This document shows positions 1-10,768 of a stretch of 64,000 bases of DNA, one piece after another. Source of the stretch: Cubamyces lactineus (taxonomy: Eukaryota; Basidiomycota; Agaricomycetes; Polyporales; Polyporaceae); contig JACDTU010000003.1 in NCBI GenBank assembly GCA_022376465.1, positions 1,054,001-1,118,000 on the forward strand, given 5' to 3'. Numbering within the stretch: position 1 is the stretch's first letter; every line of letters begins with the position of its first letter. Both the position numbers and the translations under genes were made by a program. The notes under the pieces are model-generated. The model saw only the letters and a list, made by a program, of their open reading frames with translations, had not been told where the DNA came from and made no database searches.

Positions 1-323
1 CCAGAGAGTCGAAGACCATCAAGACGGTGGCTGCGATCGAATGGCGGTACGAGTTTACGACGAGCACAAGCGTCGGAACGAGGACGAGGAAGACAAGAGG
101 CGCTATTTGCTGAAAAGCCGGACTGGAGAGGACTTGGAAGACGTAGTAACGGAAGTCGTGGTGCAGCATCTAGCTCAGATTGACGAGCTTCCTCGTACTG
201 ACGACATGGGTCAGCAGAAGACAGTAGTTGGCAGAAACTTGCCTCGACTTCGCCGCCAGCTGAGCGTAAGTCGGGGCGCCAGTGTTAACATAATATGAGC
301 CTAATACCGCGTCTTGATAACAT
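1..323. other. Unassigned left edge
   Basis: No gene can be supported here. A forward frame is open from base 2 to about 298 and encodes a highly charged peptide rich in Asp, Glu, Lys and Arg. A good splice donor (GTAAGT) lies near 270, so this could be an exon of a gene truncated by the window edge. I recognise no domain, and the reverse strand offers nothing better. Confidence 0.3.
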
Positions 324-447
324 GGCTACCTGGCGCAATGGTAGCGCGTTTGGCTTCGATTGCCGACGGCTACAACGTGACTCACACACCGTGTGACGTC
401 ACGGTCACGGCACCAAAAGGTTGCAGGTTCGAGTCCTGCGGTGGTCA
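324..447 (+). tRNA. tRNA-Arg (anticodon TCG) with a 52-nt intron
   Basis: The cloverleaf folds fully. The acceptor stem GGCTACC (324-330) pairs with GGTGGTC (440-446), with A447 as discriminator. The D-stem is GCGC/GCGC. The anticodon stem TTTGG (349-353) pairs with CCAAA (413-417), and the T-arm is GCAGG-TTCGAGT-CCTGC. The anticodon TCG is at 356-358, between T355 and A359, and reads CGA (Arg). The intron occupies 360-411, right after position 37, the canonical nuclear tRNA intron site. The A box (331-341), B box (about 426-436) and a T5 terminator (452-456) are all present, so the gene looks functional. The intron forms its own hairpin: 376-381 pairs with 404-409, and 382-387 with 391-396. 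Confidence 0.9.
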
Positions 448-663
448 TTCCTTTTTGCCAGTTCGAATTGGACGGTGATTAATGAAGATTTTTAGAGATT
501 CGTGTTCCAGCTAGTATGGCATCTATTATACGTGCGTTACAGCAACAAGATGGAGAGAATAGCACAAGTTCTATCAAAACATTGGGCGCAAGAAGACGAA
601 CGAGCATTAAAAGAGATACCCTCGAGTTGAACAACATACTCAGTATCCGGGCCGGCTGCCGAG

Positions 664-689
664 ACGCGTCTGGGTTGATTGAGACGCGT
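664..689. promoter_or_regulatory. Pair of ACGCGT (MCB-like) sites upstream of CDC7
   Basis: The sequence GAGACGCGTC occurs twice with a 20-bp period (cores 664-669 and 684-689), 127-152 nt upstream of the CDC7 start. In yeasts ACGCGT is the MluI cell-cycle box bound by MBF (Mbp1/Swi6 or Cdc10/Res). The function here is inferred from the motif, its pairing and the identity of the gene. Confidence 0.6.
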
Positions 690-815
690 CGGTGGCGGAG
701 TTGTTCAAGTGCTTTTGTCAGTGATCGCCTGCCGCAGCTTGTCCGTCTCCTGCCTGCTTCTCCGGGATCCTCGTATTTGGGACCACACTCTTTATTGGTT
801 CGTCTTCTTGGATAC

Positions 816-3143
816 ATGGCTGCCACCGCTCTTCTCTCGCGACACTCCTCCAACCCGCTTGAAGTGTCTTCTTCAGATACGCGGAACCGCGCATACCTCA
901 GGGAGCTCATGGAGGCTCAGCAGCTGGCTCGCCATTACGCTGCAGAACAACCTTCATCGGACGACCCTCTGAACGAGTTCAACCTGCCCGAACTTGAACG
1001 ATACCATTCCCATCTCGCTCAGCTCTACACCCCCGCACAGGCATCTGCATACCAGTACGGCGCGTCCGCGGGCAACGTACCCGAGAAACCAATAGAGGTG
1101 GACGAGGAAATGCTTAGCGACGGCGAGTCTGGAGAGGAAGAGATGGAGCAAGACGAAGACCAGGAGTCGGAAGAAGATGAAGACGGTGACACCGATGAAG
1201 AGTTGACTATCTACCTCAAGTCTCGCGACGAGCAAGCAGAAATTGAGGAAGAAATCATGGACCTCGAGTCTGCTGTCCCTGAACTCACAGAAGACTACAA
1301 GATTATCGACAGGCTCGGAACAGGCACGTTTTCCGCAGTGTACAAAGCTATTGACCTCGGTTACCACACCAAGTGGGACAATTCCGAATGGCACGGACAC
1401 CATCCACCAACGTCGTCTGCATATTATCAAACCGTACCACATCCACCGGGGAGTAAGGTGTTCGTCGCAGTCAAGCGCATCTACGTGACAAGTGGACCAG
1501 AACGAATACGCAACGAAATCTCCATCATGGAGGACTGCAGAGGTTGTCGGCACGTCTCCCAGCTCATTACCGCATTTCGCAACCAGGACCAAGTAGTTGC
1601 TATAATGCCCTACCACAAGAACGACGATTTCCGAGTACGTTTCATGCACTCATACGATATATGCGCGTTACTCACGCATATATGCAGGATTACTTCAGGT
1701 ACCTCCCTTTGGAAGGTATCAGAGCGTACTTCCGATGTATGTTCCGTGCATTGCGCGACATTCACTCACGAGGGATCATACATCGCGACGTCAAGCCTGC
1801 GAATTTTCTTTTCGATCCTCGGACTGGCATAGGCACACTTTGCGACTTCGGTTTGGCTTGTGTACGTGTGCAGAGGAACTCCCATGGTGCATACTGTCTA
1901 TGCTGACATCAAAGATCTCAGCGTGCAGAACGCGGGCCTTCACTGGGTGCATGTTTGCACACTGCACCGACTCGTGAATTCCCCCATGGTCGCCTCAAAC
2001 CCAGGTCAGAGTATGACGTCGACCACATCAAACGAATGCAGAAAGAGGGTCGTATGCGGAGCGCGGGACCTTCGGACAAGGTAGGATATCCCGAGAAGGA
2101 TACACGGTAGGTTGTCTCGCATCCTCATCTCTTGTTATGTTACTGGACGCTGCTTCTGGACAGACCACACTCCAAGGCCAACCGTGCAGGTACAAGAGGC
2201 TTCCGAGCGCCCGAGGTGCTCCTGAAATGCGGAGAGCAAACAGGAGGTATGTGTATACTGATCGTGAGGACGGCCATTACAACTCAACTCTCATGTATCA
2301 AGCCATCGACGTGTGGTCGGCAGGAATGATCCTCTTGTTCTTTCTAACAAAGAAGTTCCCTCTCTTTCAGTCCAACGACGACACGGAGGCCCTCATGGAG
2401 ATTGCGACAATCATCGGGAGACGACGGATGGAGAAGACCGCTACTCTGCATAGTGCGTTGACAAACATATCTTCCAGTGGTCTCACGTATAATACAACGG
2501 TCCCCTAGGTCGATTATTCCAGTCGAACGTTCCGTCTCTCACGCAGGACGGCATAACCTGGAAGGAGTTCGTCGAGCGACAAAATCCCTCCCTGCGCGTA
2601 CCACCAGAACCCGAGCCATCATACTATCCTTACACCCTTCCCGAATACCGTAGCCGTACACGCCCTCCACCTTCCTCATCATCAGGCTATTCGCCTGGAC
2701 GATCCTCGCCCTCCTCTCCAGTCGAACCCCGGGGCCCTTCTCCAACGCAGTCAGAAGCGGACAGGTATTCCGCCGAGATCGACGTTGCGCTCGACTTCCT
2801 CGAGAAAGTGATGGAGCCCGAGTCTATTCGCCGGATGACGCCACGGAAGGCCCTCTACCACCCGTTCTTGCGCGAGCCAGACGCCGTGGAGGACGACGAG
2901 TTCGCACCAGCGCCATTTGGGGACGGGATCTGTGGTGACCTGCACTTCATCGACGACGAGGACGAGCTGTGCGTGAAGGTGCGCGTGGAAGGCAGGGACG
3001 ATTGGGTCGTGCGCAGGGTGCAGGCGGGGGAGGGGATCGCAATCGGCAAGCAGCCATGTGAGTTCCATCGCGACATGCCTGAGTTCAGTGGGCTCGCGAG
3101 TGTAGGGGATGGAGGTGGTTGCGACGAGGTAGTGTATGGATAG
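816..3143 (+). CDS. CDC7: Cdc7-type DBF4-dependent protein kinase
   Basis: This is the kinase that phosphorylates the MCM helicase to fire replication origins, acting with Dbf4 in the nucleus. The exon model is 816-1634, 1688-1861, 1922-2106, 2164-2246, 2303-2452 and 2509-3143, giving 681 aa. An acidic N-terminal region leads into the glycine loop GTGTFSAV, the lysine of VAVKRI, the catalytic HRDVKPANF, DFG and GTRGFRAPE. About 60 residues separate DFG from GTRGFRAPE, which is the Cdc7 kinase insert. A second, proline/serine-rich insert precedes the final helices. I chose the ATG at 816 over an in-frame ATG at 516 because the extra 100 residues are low complexity and cover the paired ACGCGT promoter sites. 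Confidence in the family is high; the N-terminus is less certain. Confidence 0.9.
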
Positions 3144-3405
3144 TGTGTACGAACATAATGACATTCTGCGCGGACGGTGATTTGATAGACGATGGTTCGT
3201 GGATCATTAAAAGGCTGACTAGTTGATGACAGGCCTACACAAATGAATCCTTTCCCATGACAAACTAGGTGAGCAAGCTCAGCGGTGAATTGAATATACC
3301 TTGATTTCACAGCATAGATCGAATAGAATCAAGGATAACGAACGTAGTAGTAGAGAGTTGGCAGCTGGAGAGCGGATGTAAATCGGATATAATGAATGCA
3401 CAGCT

Positions 3406-4340
3406 TCAAGCTTCTGTATACTCGGGAGGCACGTCCTCAACTTCCTTTGGCAACGGTGCACACTGGCCATCGGCGGTAGTACCGAACCGTATTCCTGAAT
3501 CCGAGTGGTATACGCTCGTAGTGGTGCCAGCGTCAGACACAGACGAGGGCGATCGCTTGAGGTCTGTAGAAAGGGTAACGGCGAAGACGCCGCGATGAGG
3601 TAGACGTTGGGCGTGCAGAGTGAGAGTTTTCGTACCTTCAGCGAAGAGATGCACAGCGCTGACGTGCCGGTCGAGTTTCGCATCCCGCTTCTGCCTCCTC
3701 TTGACGATCCAGCGGTGCACCGCAAAGGCGAACAGCGAGAGGACTACGAGCCCACCCACGACGCCGCCAAGGATGGGACCGACAAGGGAGGAATCGCCGC
3801 CAGTCCCAGACGGAGACGATTCTCCAAGGTCCGCGGTTAGGACGTCGACCGGCGCGTACTGAATATAGTCGAGGATGAAAGGCCAGTTGTTCTCCTCGTC
3901 CCCATGCGAGACGGCGATCTCCAGCGTGTGCGCCCCAGCCGAAAGGTTGGTCTGCTGGAACAGGAGGAATCCATACACGGGCTCGGAGGGGTCGGAACTA
4001 GTCCCTGCTGTGAGGGGCAAGGTCGCATCGCCGTCGAGAGTCAGGATGGCGGAAGGGGGTTGAATATCATCTGCCACCGAGGGTGGGATTACAGCAACGT
4101 AGACCTCGACAGATGTGCCTGTCATTCATCTCGTTAGCAAGTCTGCTGAGACGTGCATGGAAATAACAACGACCATAACGCACCGTTGAAGCTCAGCTTC
4201 GCTGTGGCATTCGTGAAGCCTGCGGAATACGTCGCATCATGGACGCTGTCCTGGTGGGAGAGGTGTTTCCAAAGATCGGGCGTTTCGTAATCGATGGCTG
4301 GGTCAGCATCGTCAACAAGCACAACGGGCGTAGAGGCCAT
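3406..4340 (-). CDS. Signal-less single-pass membrane protein, paralogue A of a tandem triplet
   Basis: Exons 4184-4340 and 3406-4118 (65-nt intron) give 289 aa. The N-terminus has no signal peptide and starts with a VVLVDDADPAIDYETP-type segment. This leads into a beta-rich ectodomain with SFNGTSVEVYVAVIPP and NNWPFILDYIQYAP. A glycine/valine-rich TM helix (GPILGGVVGGLVVLSLFAFA) is followed by a basic stop-transfer run. The short cytoplasmic tail carries YHSDSGIRFG and ends in PPEYTEA. Proteins of this plan are common in Agaricomycetes; as far as I know none has an assigned function. The gene is convergent with CDC7 and in tandem with paralogues B and C. A surface or endomembrane sensor or carbohydrate-binding role is inference from architecture only. 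Confidence 0.8.
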
Positions 4341-5238
4341 GTTTCTGGCGCATGAAGCAAGGATTGTGCCAATAGCCTGGGAAGACTGCTGTCTGAACCT
4401 GGTCGAGGGGGAGTTCGAGATGGTCTGTAGGTCTGGGTTGTGTGGTACCTCGGCCACACACGGTGCCTAGTAGTCATTAGAGGCGGCGTTCCTCGGGCAG
4501 GCTCGGGCAGGCTGGGATAGGCCGAGGGCCAGTGAATGATGAGAGAAGCGGGAAGGGTGAGTTTCGGAAAATGCCAGACATAGGTATAGTACCCGGTCGG
4601 CAAGGTGGTTGAATGGCTAGCAGGATACTTCGCCGGAGCGGCACGATATGGCACTTGCGATTCAACGCAGTGTGCATTTGAGAACTGCTGCGAATCTGAG
4701 GTAACTCCGGGAATGCCGACTCAGAAGCGAACATCCGCAGGCCAGCTGCACGAAACTTGGACATTTGGCTGACACGGCAGGTGAAATCCCTCGTACTTGC
4801 TGCCCAAGGCCATCCCGCTGAGCTGTCCCATACAGAGCGGATCTCCGATACCTACACATTGTGAGAACTGTGAGGAAACACCGGCAACTCTGGTTCGTGA
4901 GGCAGTGCGGTGCGTATGCGCAGCAGCATGCATCGCTTTGCGATTCAATAGAGTCTGCTGATGACCTACGTGAGAGTGAGCTGGTCAATGCACTAGCCGA
5001 ACGCAACATCAAGAAGGATGCACAAACATGTTGCATGATATTCCGGGATTGAATATCATGCCGCTCTTTAGGTGGGAGTCGAGGGTATACGCCAAAGGTT
5101 TAGTACTTAGTACAACCATTCACCCAAAGTACTACGATGATACAGATACAAACAAAGCACGCCGGGCTTGATCCGGAATGCGCGGCATCTCTACTCCCTA
5201 TACGCTCGTCCCACCGGACGACCTAGTACTCGTACAAT
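4341..5238. other. Intergenic spacer between paralogues A and B
   Basis: I see no supported gene. Short overlapping frames on both strands lack domain signatures or coherent splice structure. A short direct repeat, CTCGGGCAGG twice, occurs near 4493-4511. The region presumably holds the promoter of paralogue A and the 3' end of paralogue B. Confidence 0.5.
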
Positions 5239-6442
5239 TTAATGCTCCGTATACTGTGGAGGAATCTCCGAATACGCATCGTCCGATCGAGCATCCTCCA
5301 GAGCTGGACCGCCCTCGCCGCGTTCACGGGCTGTCGGTGGGCCGAACCGCAACCCTGAGTCCGAGTGATATACTCTGACTGAGGCGCGGCGGGCACTTCG
5401 CAAGAGTCTCGCGGCGGCGCTCCCCAGTTGACGCTGTGAACCTGGTTTCAAGGCCGACCTCTCCGTGACCGGGGAGGTTGGTGACTCGACGACAGGCGAC
5501 GCCGCGCCTGACGTTGGCGAGAGAGGTGTAGCGAGGAAAGCAGAGACCGCGATGGGAGGTGCTGCCGGCCGGAGGGGCGGAACGGGGGCGATGGCTAGGG
5601 GACGTGGGGGTATAACGGGGAACGCTTTGGGCTCTGACACTGTCGTTGAGGATGAGGCGCGACGGCATCTGGGGCGGATTCAACAATAAACGTACTGTGT
5701 CTCGAGGGGCCACTGGCGGTGAGTGCGCAGTGGGGAACCGCCAAGATCCTTCTCCTACGTCTCCTGAGCCAGATATACACGGTGAACGCCAAGAGAGCAG
5801 TGAATACAAGGCCACCGATGAGACCGCCAATGACAGGACCCAGAGGAGACCCGCGGTGCTTCTCTGCGAGGGATGCTTGGGCAACTGTAGGCGAAGGCGA
5901 TGACGACGACGACGCTGTGCTGCTGCTGCTTGCAGCCATAGTGTCGTCAAGCGGCACATACTGGATGTAATCCAGCATGAACGGCCAACCGTCCTCCTCG
6001 TCTGCGTAGTTGACAAGAATCTCCAGAGTATGTGGACCAGCGGTCATGTTGTACGATGCGAAGAGCAAGAAGTTATACTCAGGATCCAACGAGTTAGAAG
6101 TCAACCCTGCCGACACAGGCTCTGACGGTGCGCCATCGACGGTGAAGGTAGCCTCGGGAACGTCAATGCGCTTCTGCGTCTGAGGCTGTATCACAGCGAC
6201 GTAGACTTCGACGGAAGTGCCTACGAGACCACATAGCTGTCAGCATGCCTGTCATTGCTATCAAAGACCGCAGTCAAAGAATTACCATTGAAGCTGAGCT
6301 TCGCAGTAGCGTTCGTGTAGCCCGCCGAGTACGTCGCGTCATGAACGTCAGCTGCATACTTGGTGTGATTCCAGAGGTCCGGAGTGCCGTAGTAGATGGC
6401 GGGGTCGGCGTCATCGACGATGACGACGGGGGTGGCGGTCAT
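5239..6442 (-). CDS. Signal-less single-pass membrane protein, paralogue B of a tandem triplet
   Basis: Exons 6286-6442, 5696-6220 and 5239-5639 give 360 aa. The first intron (65 nt) is at exactly the same codon as in paralogues A and C, between AAT/AAC-G and GC/GA. A second intron (56 nt, GTACGT donor) lies just after the basic stop-transfer run and is absent from A and C. It is needed to join the TM frame to the tail frame. The N-terminus resembles A and C (VVIVDDADPAIYYGTP). A serine-rich juxtamembrane stretch precedes the TM helix (LGPVIGGLIGGLVFTALLAF) and an arginine run. The long Pro/Ala-rich tail contains YHSDSGLRFG and ends in PPQYTEH. The function is unknown. The second intron is the least certain part of the model. 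Confidence 0.78.
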
Positions 6443-7123
6443 AGCTCTTCATGCAGTGCTCGTTCTCTGTGCAGGGCGAGCTGTTCGCGGGAAACCGAAG
6501 CGCGTATCCTGCGCGAGCGTAGCAATAAACAGCACCTCTATCGCGGGCTGCGCCGGAGTTCCTTGGAAAGCCACAACGGACGCCACACGGCGAGTGCGGG
6601 AGGAACTAACAAGTTCGCTTGGTGCACCTCTATCGCACTTCGCTAAACGGCCGCTGGAATGAAAATAGACTATGTTCAGTGATGGCCTCTCATATGTTCA
6701 CGTAATAGTTCGCAAGCGCATTCTGAATATCTGGCCATTGGACACATGCAGCCCATCGGCCGCCAAGCTTTGATTTGGAGGGCGATGGTGCTGTTAAATC
6801 CGAGCAACTGTGCTTGCATCTCACAACAGTTAGCGTTGCCAATCGGAGATAGGCCCCTCGTGGACACACGCACTTTCAACAGTGGAACCTCGTCCGGCAC
6901 CGCCGCACCATCAACGCGTCGTCAATCATCACTTCTCGAGAACGCAGGGTCGTACTGGTTGGGGCTGTGCTAGCCATACTTGGGCGGTGAGCGGTGTCAA
7001 TGGCGACACCAACGCATTAGAGTAACAGGGTATATGCGGGTCTAGAAAGATCAGATGTACCGTAGATAGCCACAATTTGGTGATGGTAAGGTGCACAACA
7101 AGCGGCAAGAGGAAGAGAATGGG
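6443..7123. other. Intergenic spacer between paralogues B and C
   Basis: No gene is supported. It probably contains the promoter of paralogue B and the 3' UTR of paralogue C. I saw no repeat or RNA gene. Confidence 0.5.
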
Positions 7124-8370
7124 CTAGTGCTCCGTATATTCTGGTGGGACCTCTAAAATCGCTATGTCAGAGTGGGTATCCTCCGGCGGAGGCTCTTGCA
7201 GAGGGTCTGGCGGAGCGAACCGAATGCCCGAATCTGCGTGGTATATCGTAGCGGACGCCCCTGCCATCGGCGGTCTTGGTCTGCTCGGTACTCGAGGATC
7301 TCCTTTCCCAGACGCGTTTTCTGGCCGGCGTGATGCTGGTGGGGCCGGCGCAGAACTGGGCGCAGGAGAATATGGCGCGGATGGTGAGCCTTGCATCGAC
7401 ACAGCTTGGACCATGTGAGGCAGAGACGACAACGGCGCACGGGGTGCATGAGCGCCTTCGGATGAGGGATGGGCAGATGTGGGTGCTGGGGTCGAGGACC
7501 CCAGCGCAAGGCGTGACCCATTCCCTGCAGTGCTGGACGAAAGAATGGACGGAGCCGTCGGAGTAATCGGTCGAGGTTCTGGCGGCTCTGTCATTACCTC
7601 AGGATTACTGCACGAGAACTGCCACGACGCACCAGGGTCGAAAAGGTCCACCTCTTTCGCGGATTGGTACGCGTACGAAGTGCGCCTTTGCCGCCTAGAG
7701 AACCAGAGATATGCCGCACCCAACAGCAGTACGAGCCCAACCACGCCTCCGATCACGCCACCCACGATGAGACCCACAGCCGGCTTGCTCTTCTTGACTG
7801 CCGAGTCAGTCGGATGAGGGGTTGAAGTGGCGGTGGTGCTGGCAGGTGATATACTAGTCGAGTCGCTCAGCGGGGCGTACTCGATGTAATCCAGGATGAA
7901 TGGCCAGTTGTTCTCCATGTCCCCATGCTCGACAAAGATCTCAAGCAAGTGTTGTCCAGCAGTCACGTTCGAGAGTCCGAAGTAAGCATACCCATAGACT
8001 GGCGAGTGGTCCCCTTGCGCTACGGCCGTCCCGAAGAGTCCACTCTGGCCGTCCAAGGTAATCCGCACAGAAGGAGGCTCGACGGACTTCGTCGTATTGG
8101 GCGGAACTATCGCGCCATACACCGCGAGAGTAGATCCTAGCGTGGACAACCAGAGCTTCCAGTTGAATTCACGCACCGTACTGAGAATCTTCGACCCCAT
8201 GCACCGTTGAAGGCAAGCTTAGCACTCGCGTTCGTAAACCCCGCCGAGTACGTGCCGTCCTGGAAGTCATTCTGATGGTCTTTGTGGCGCCAAAGGCCAG
8301 GTGTTTCGTAAGAGATGGCGGGATCTTCGTCGTCGACAATCACAACTGGCGTAGTCGCCGAGATAGCCAT
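7124..8370 (-). CDS. Signal-less single-pass membrane protein, paralogue C of a tandem triplet
   Basis: Exons 8205-8370 and 7124-8136 (68-nt intron) give 392 aa, the longest of the three. It keeps the N-terminal VVIVDDEDPAISYETP segment, GTYSAGFTNASAKLAFNG, and NNWPFILDYIEYAP, which is nearly identical to A. The TM helix is VGLIVGGVIGGVVGLVLLLG followed by RRQRR. The roughly 200-residue tail is Pro/Ser/Ala-rich and likely disordered, carries YHADSGIRFA and ends in PPEYTEH. The shared first-intron position and conserved tail ends show the triplet arose by tandem duplication. Tail length is what varies most. No enzyme motif is visible, and the function is unknown. Confidence 0.82.
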
Positions 8371-9460
8371 GGGTCGGGGTGGGTGCCTAGCAGTGTAGCA
8401 CCGCCAGATACGATGATGAGGCTTGAGCGCGAGAAAGAGTGGGTCACTGTGTAGGGTGCCTCGGACGGCGTTGAACGGCTAACTTAAACGCCTCGCCGCC
8501 TCGCTCGCGCGGCGGGTGCATGATGGCCGGCAGCGCAGCTTGGTGACAATGTGAGACCCATGCTCGTCCCAAATCCTTGAAAAATTGGACAAATCAATAT
8601 CCATCCGCATGCGTCGCACGACTGAACTCACTGGCTGCCCAGTACTGTAGGAGGAATCATAGTACTTCCGGTGTGCCAGGACACAGCGATGCGGGCGCAA
8701 GCGGGCGCTGTTCTTGGTGTGGTTCCGAAAAAGGAAACCGCCGACAGTTGCTGTCAGTCAGGAAGTCTCGTAGAACCTATATCCCAAAAGTACCAAAGCC
8801 CAAGATCTCAGAGGCGCGCTTCAGAGAGAAGCTTAAACTGTAAACGTCAAGCCCAGGGTCCTATTGCCACGCCGTAGAATATCATAAGAGCCAATACAGT
8901 ATTTTGATGGGGCGCTCGGGCTGCACTTCGTGGGTTAGTGGGTTTGGCTGAACGCATACATGGGCAAGAATGTCAGAAGGGAACCGAAGGGAGAAGGCAG
9001 GGCAACTGAGGTGAAACGGGATGACGGAGTAAGGAGGTAGCGTTGGGTATGCACCAACCGAATGCCTCCACATACCTACTCAACGACTAACCTGCCATAC
9101 CTTCTCGAAGTGCCGCGAGGGTATAGCCTCATAAGACGTGTATAGTGAAAAATCAAGCATCATCACTATAAGATTAAACATCGTGAGGGGGCGTCACAGG
9201 TAGAGTATACTATCGTACAAGCACCGGGTCATGAATGAAGAACACTGAAACGCGTTAACGCTTCGGCACTGATAGGTCAGGGGTAACAGCAGTGCATGAG
9301 CACAGGGGCGGTATACAGGTGTAACGGGGCTCGGCGCCTAGGAAACCAAGCAAGTAGAAGGACAAGGCAAATATAGGGCTGTTCCGAGTCGCAGGAGCAT
9401 GAGCTGGGAACGCGTAGGATGGCAACGGGAAACAGAGAGGTGATGGAAGCCGCGCTACTC
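8371..9460. other. Intergenic region between paralogue C and the stomatin gene
   Basis: I see no coding region, RNA gene or mobile element here. The first few hundred bases should include the promoter of paralogue C and the last 200-300 the 3' UTR of the stomatin gene. Confidence 0.5.
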
Positions 9461-10768
9461 TCAAACCTCGCTCACGCTGTTAAGCAGGCCCGCTTGGGCG
9501 ACAGAACTGCCCACGCCCTCTCCACTCTCGTCGTGAATGGCGATCCTGCCTGAGCCAGAGGCGTCCGCCTGTCCCGCCATTTGGCCGACGATGTCGTTCT
9601 GAAGCTGCATCGGGACGAACACGACCTTGCTGCTCGCGCTCTTGGCCATGGCTTGGAGCGCCTCGAGCTGACGGATTTGCATCGCTGCCGGAGACGCGAG
9701 GATGTCCGCAGCCTGGCGCATGAGGCGCGCGGCGTCGACTTCTGCGCGGGCGGCGATGACCTTGGATTCACCGATGCGCTTCTGCTGGGCGGCTGACGAG
9801 AGCGACGCGGAGACTTCGGGGGAGAAGATGATGTCCTTGATGAGGATGCCCTCGATCGCGACACCCCACTTGTCCGCGACGTCGCCTACGATCTCGGCGA
9901 TCTCGAACGCCATCGCCTCGCGCTCGGTCACGACGCTCTGCACCATGCGCGCACCGACGACGTGTCGGAGCGTGGTCTGTGCACGCTCGATGAGGGCCTG
10001 ACGCAGGTCGGAGATGCCGAACGCAGCGCGGTAAGGGTTCGTGATCTGGAAGTAGATGACCGAATCGCTGTGTCATGCGGTTGCGTGAGTGTACCCGAAT
10101 GTGGCCATACTTGGACCACTTACATCTCGACATCGACGTTATCACGGGTGATGACCTTCTGTCGGCCAATCGCGCTGATCTGGATCTTAACGTCGACGAC
10201 GCGCAGGGACTCGGTGCAGACGTTGACCTGCACCAAGCCGGGGTCGACAGACTTGTAGAACTGTCCGAACCTGGACACCAAACCAACGGATCCTATTGAC
10301 GCGAATGAGAACGAATGGATGGCGAGATGTGCAATGGAACCTGACCTTGCTGGACTTCGCGGAATGGGTTAGGGCATGGGCAGCATGGAACGGCACCAAG
10401 GAAGCCAATGCAGCTTCCGAGTGCTTGCAGCATGGACCCATAGAATCCATGTGTGACCTATACGCAGCCAAAAGCCATACCATGTCAGCAATCAGCACTC
10501 AGCACTCGCGCAGACAGACGACGCGATCCAAATGACGATGCACACCTCCGTTGTTCCCAGGTCTTGCGCGTATGACGGCTTGCGGAGTGACGCGGGGTAA
10601 GAAAGATAAGATGACGGAAAAGGGGTTTGCCGGAGCGGGGACACGGACCTGCATTTCAGAGCGCTTGAGCGGCTGAACCTTTATGAACTGCTCTCCATTA
10701 GGCCTCCGCGGATGCATCGAGGACGACGCCTGGGGCTCGTCTGTGACTGTGTGTGGGCCGGCGGACAT
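9461..10768 (-). CDS. Stomatin-family SPFH/Band 7 membrane protein
   Basis: Exons 10649-10768, 10346-10457, 10124-10292 and 9461-10067 give 335 aa. The first intron is 191 nt, unusually long for this region; the others are 53 and 56 nt. After a short hydrophilic N-terminus comes a small hydrophobic hairpin with Cys-rich PCCPCPNPFREV (likely palmitoylated). The SPFH core follows, with VGLVSRFGQFYKSVDPGL, VDVKIQISAI, IYFQITNPYRAAFG and LRQALIERAQTTLRHVVG. An Ala/Glu-rich helical C-terminal segment completes it. Stomatins are oligomeric scaffolds on the inner face of the plasma membrane or in mitochondria; which applies here is not visible. The ATG at 10768 has a good context (CACCATGTC). Confidence 0.88.

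Noticed and set aside
516..815. In-frame N-terminal extension of CDC7 from the ATG at 516
   Set aside because: The 100 residues are low complexity, cover the paired ACGCGT promoter sites, and show no family similarity. The ATG at 816 is preferred.
1094..2134. Long reverse-strand frames antisense to CDC7, Arb1 and the RRM gene
   Set aside because: They are shadows of codon bias in real exons: their limits follow the coding exons and they carry no domain. The coordinates given are an example.
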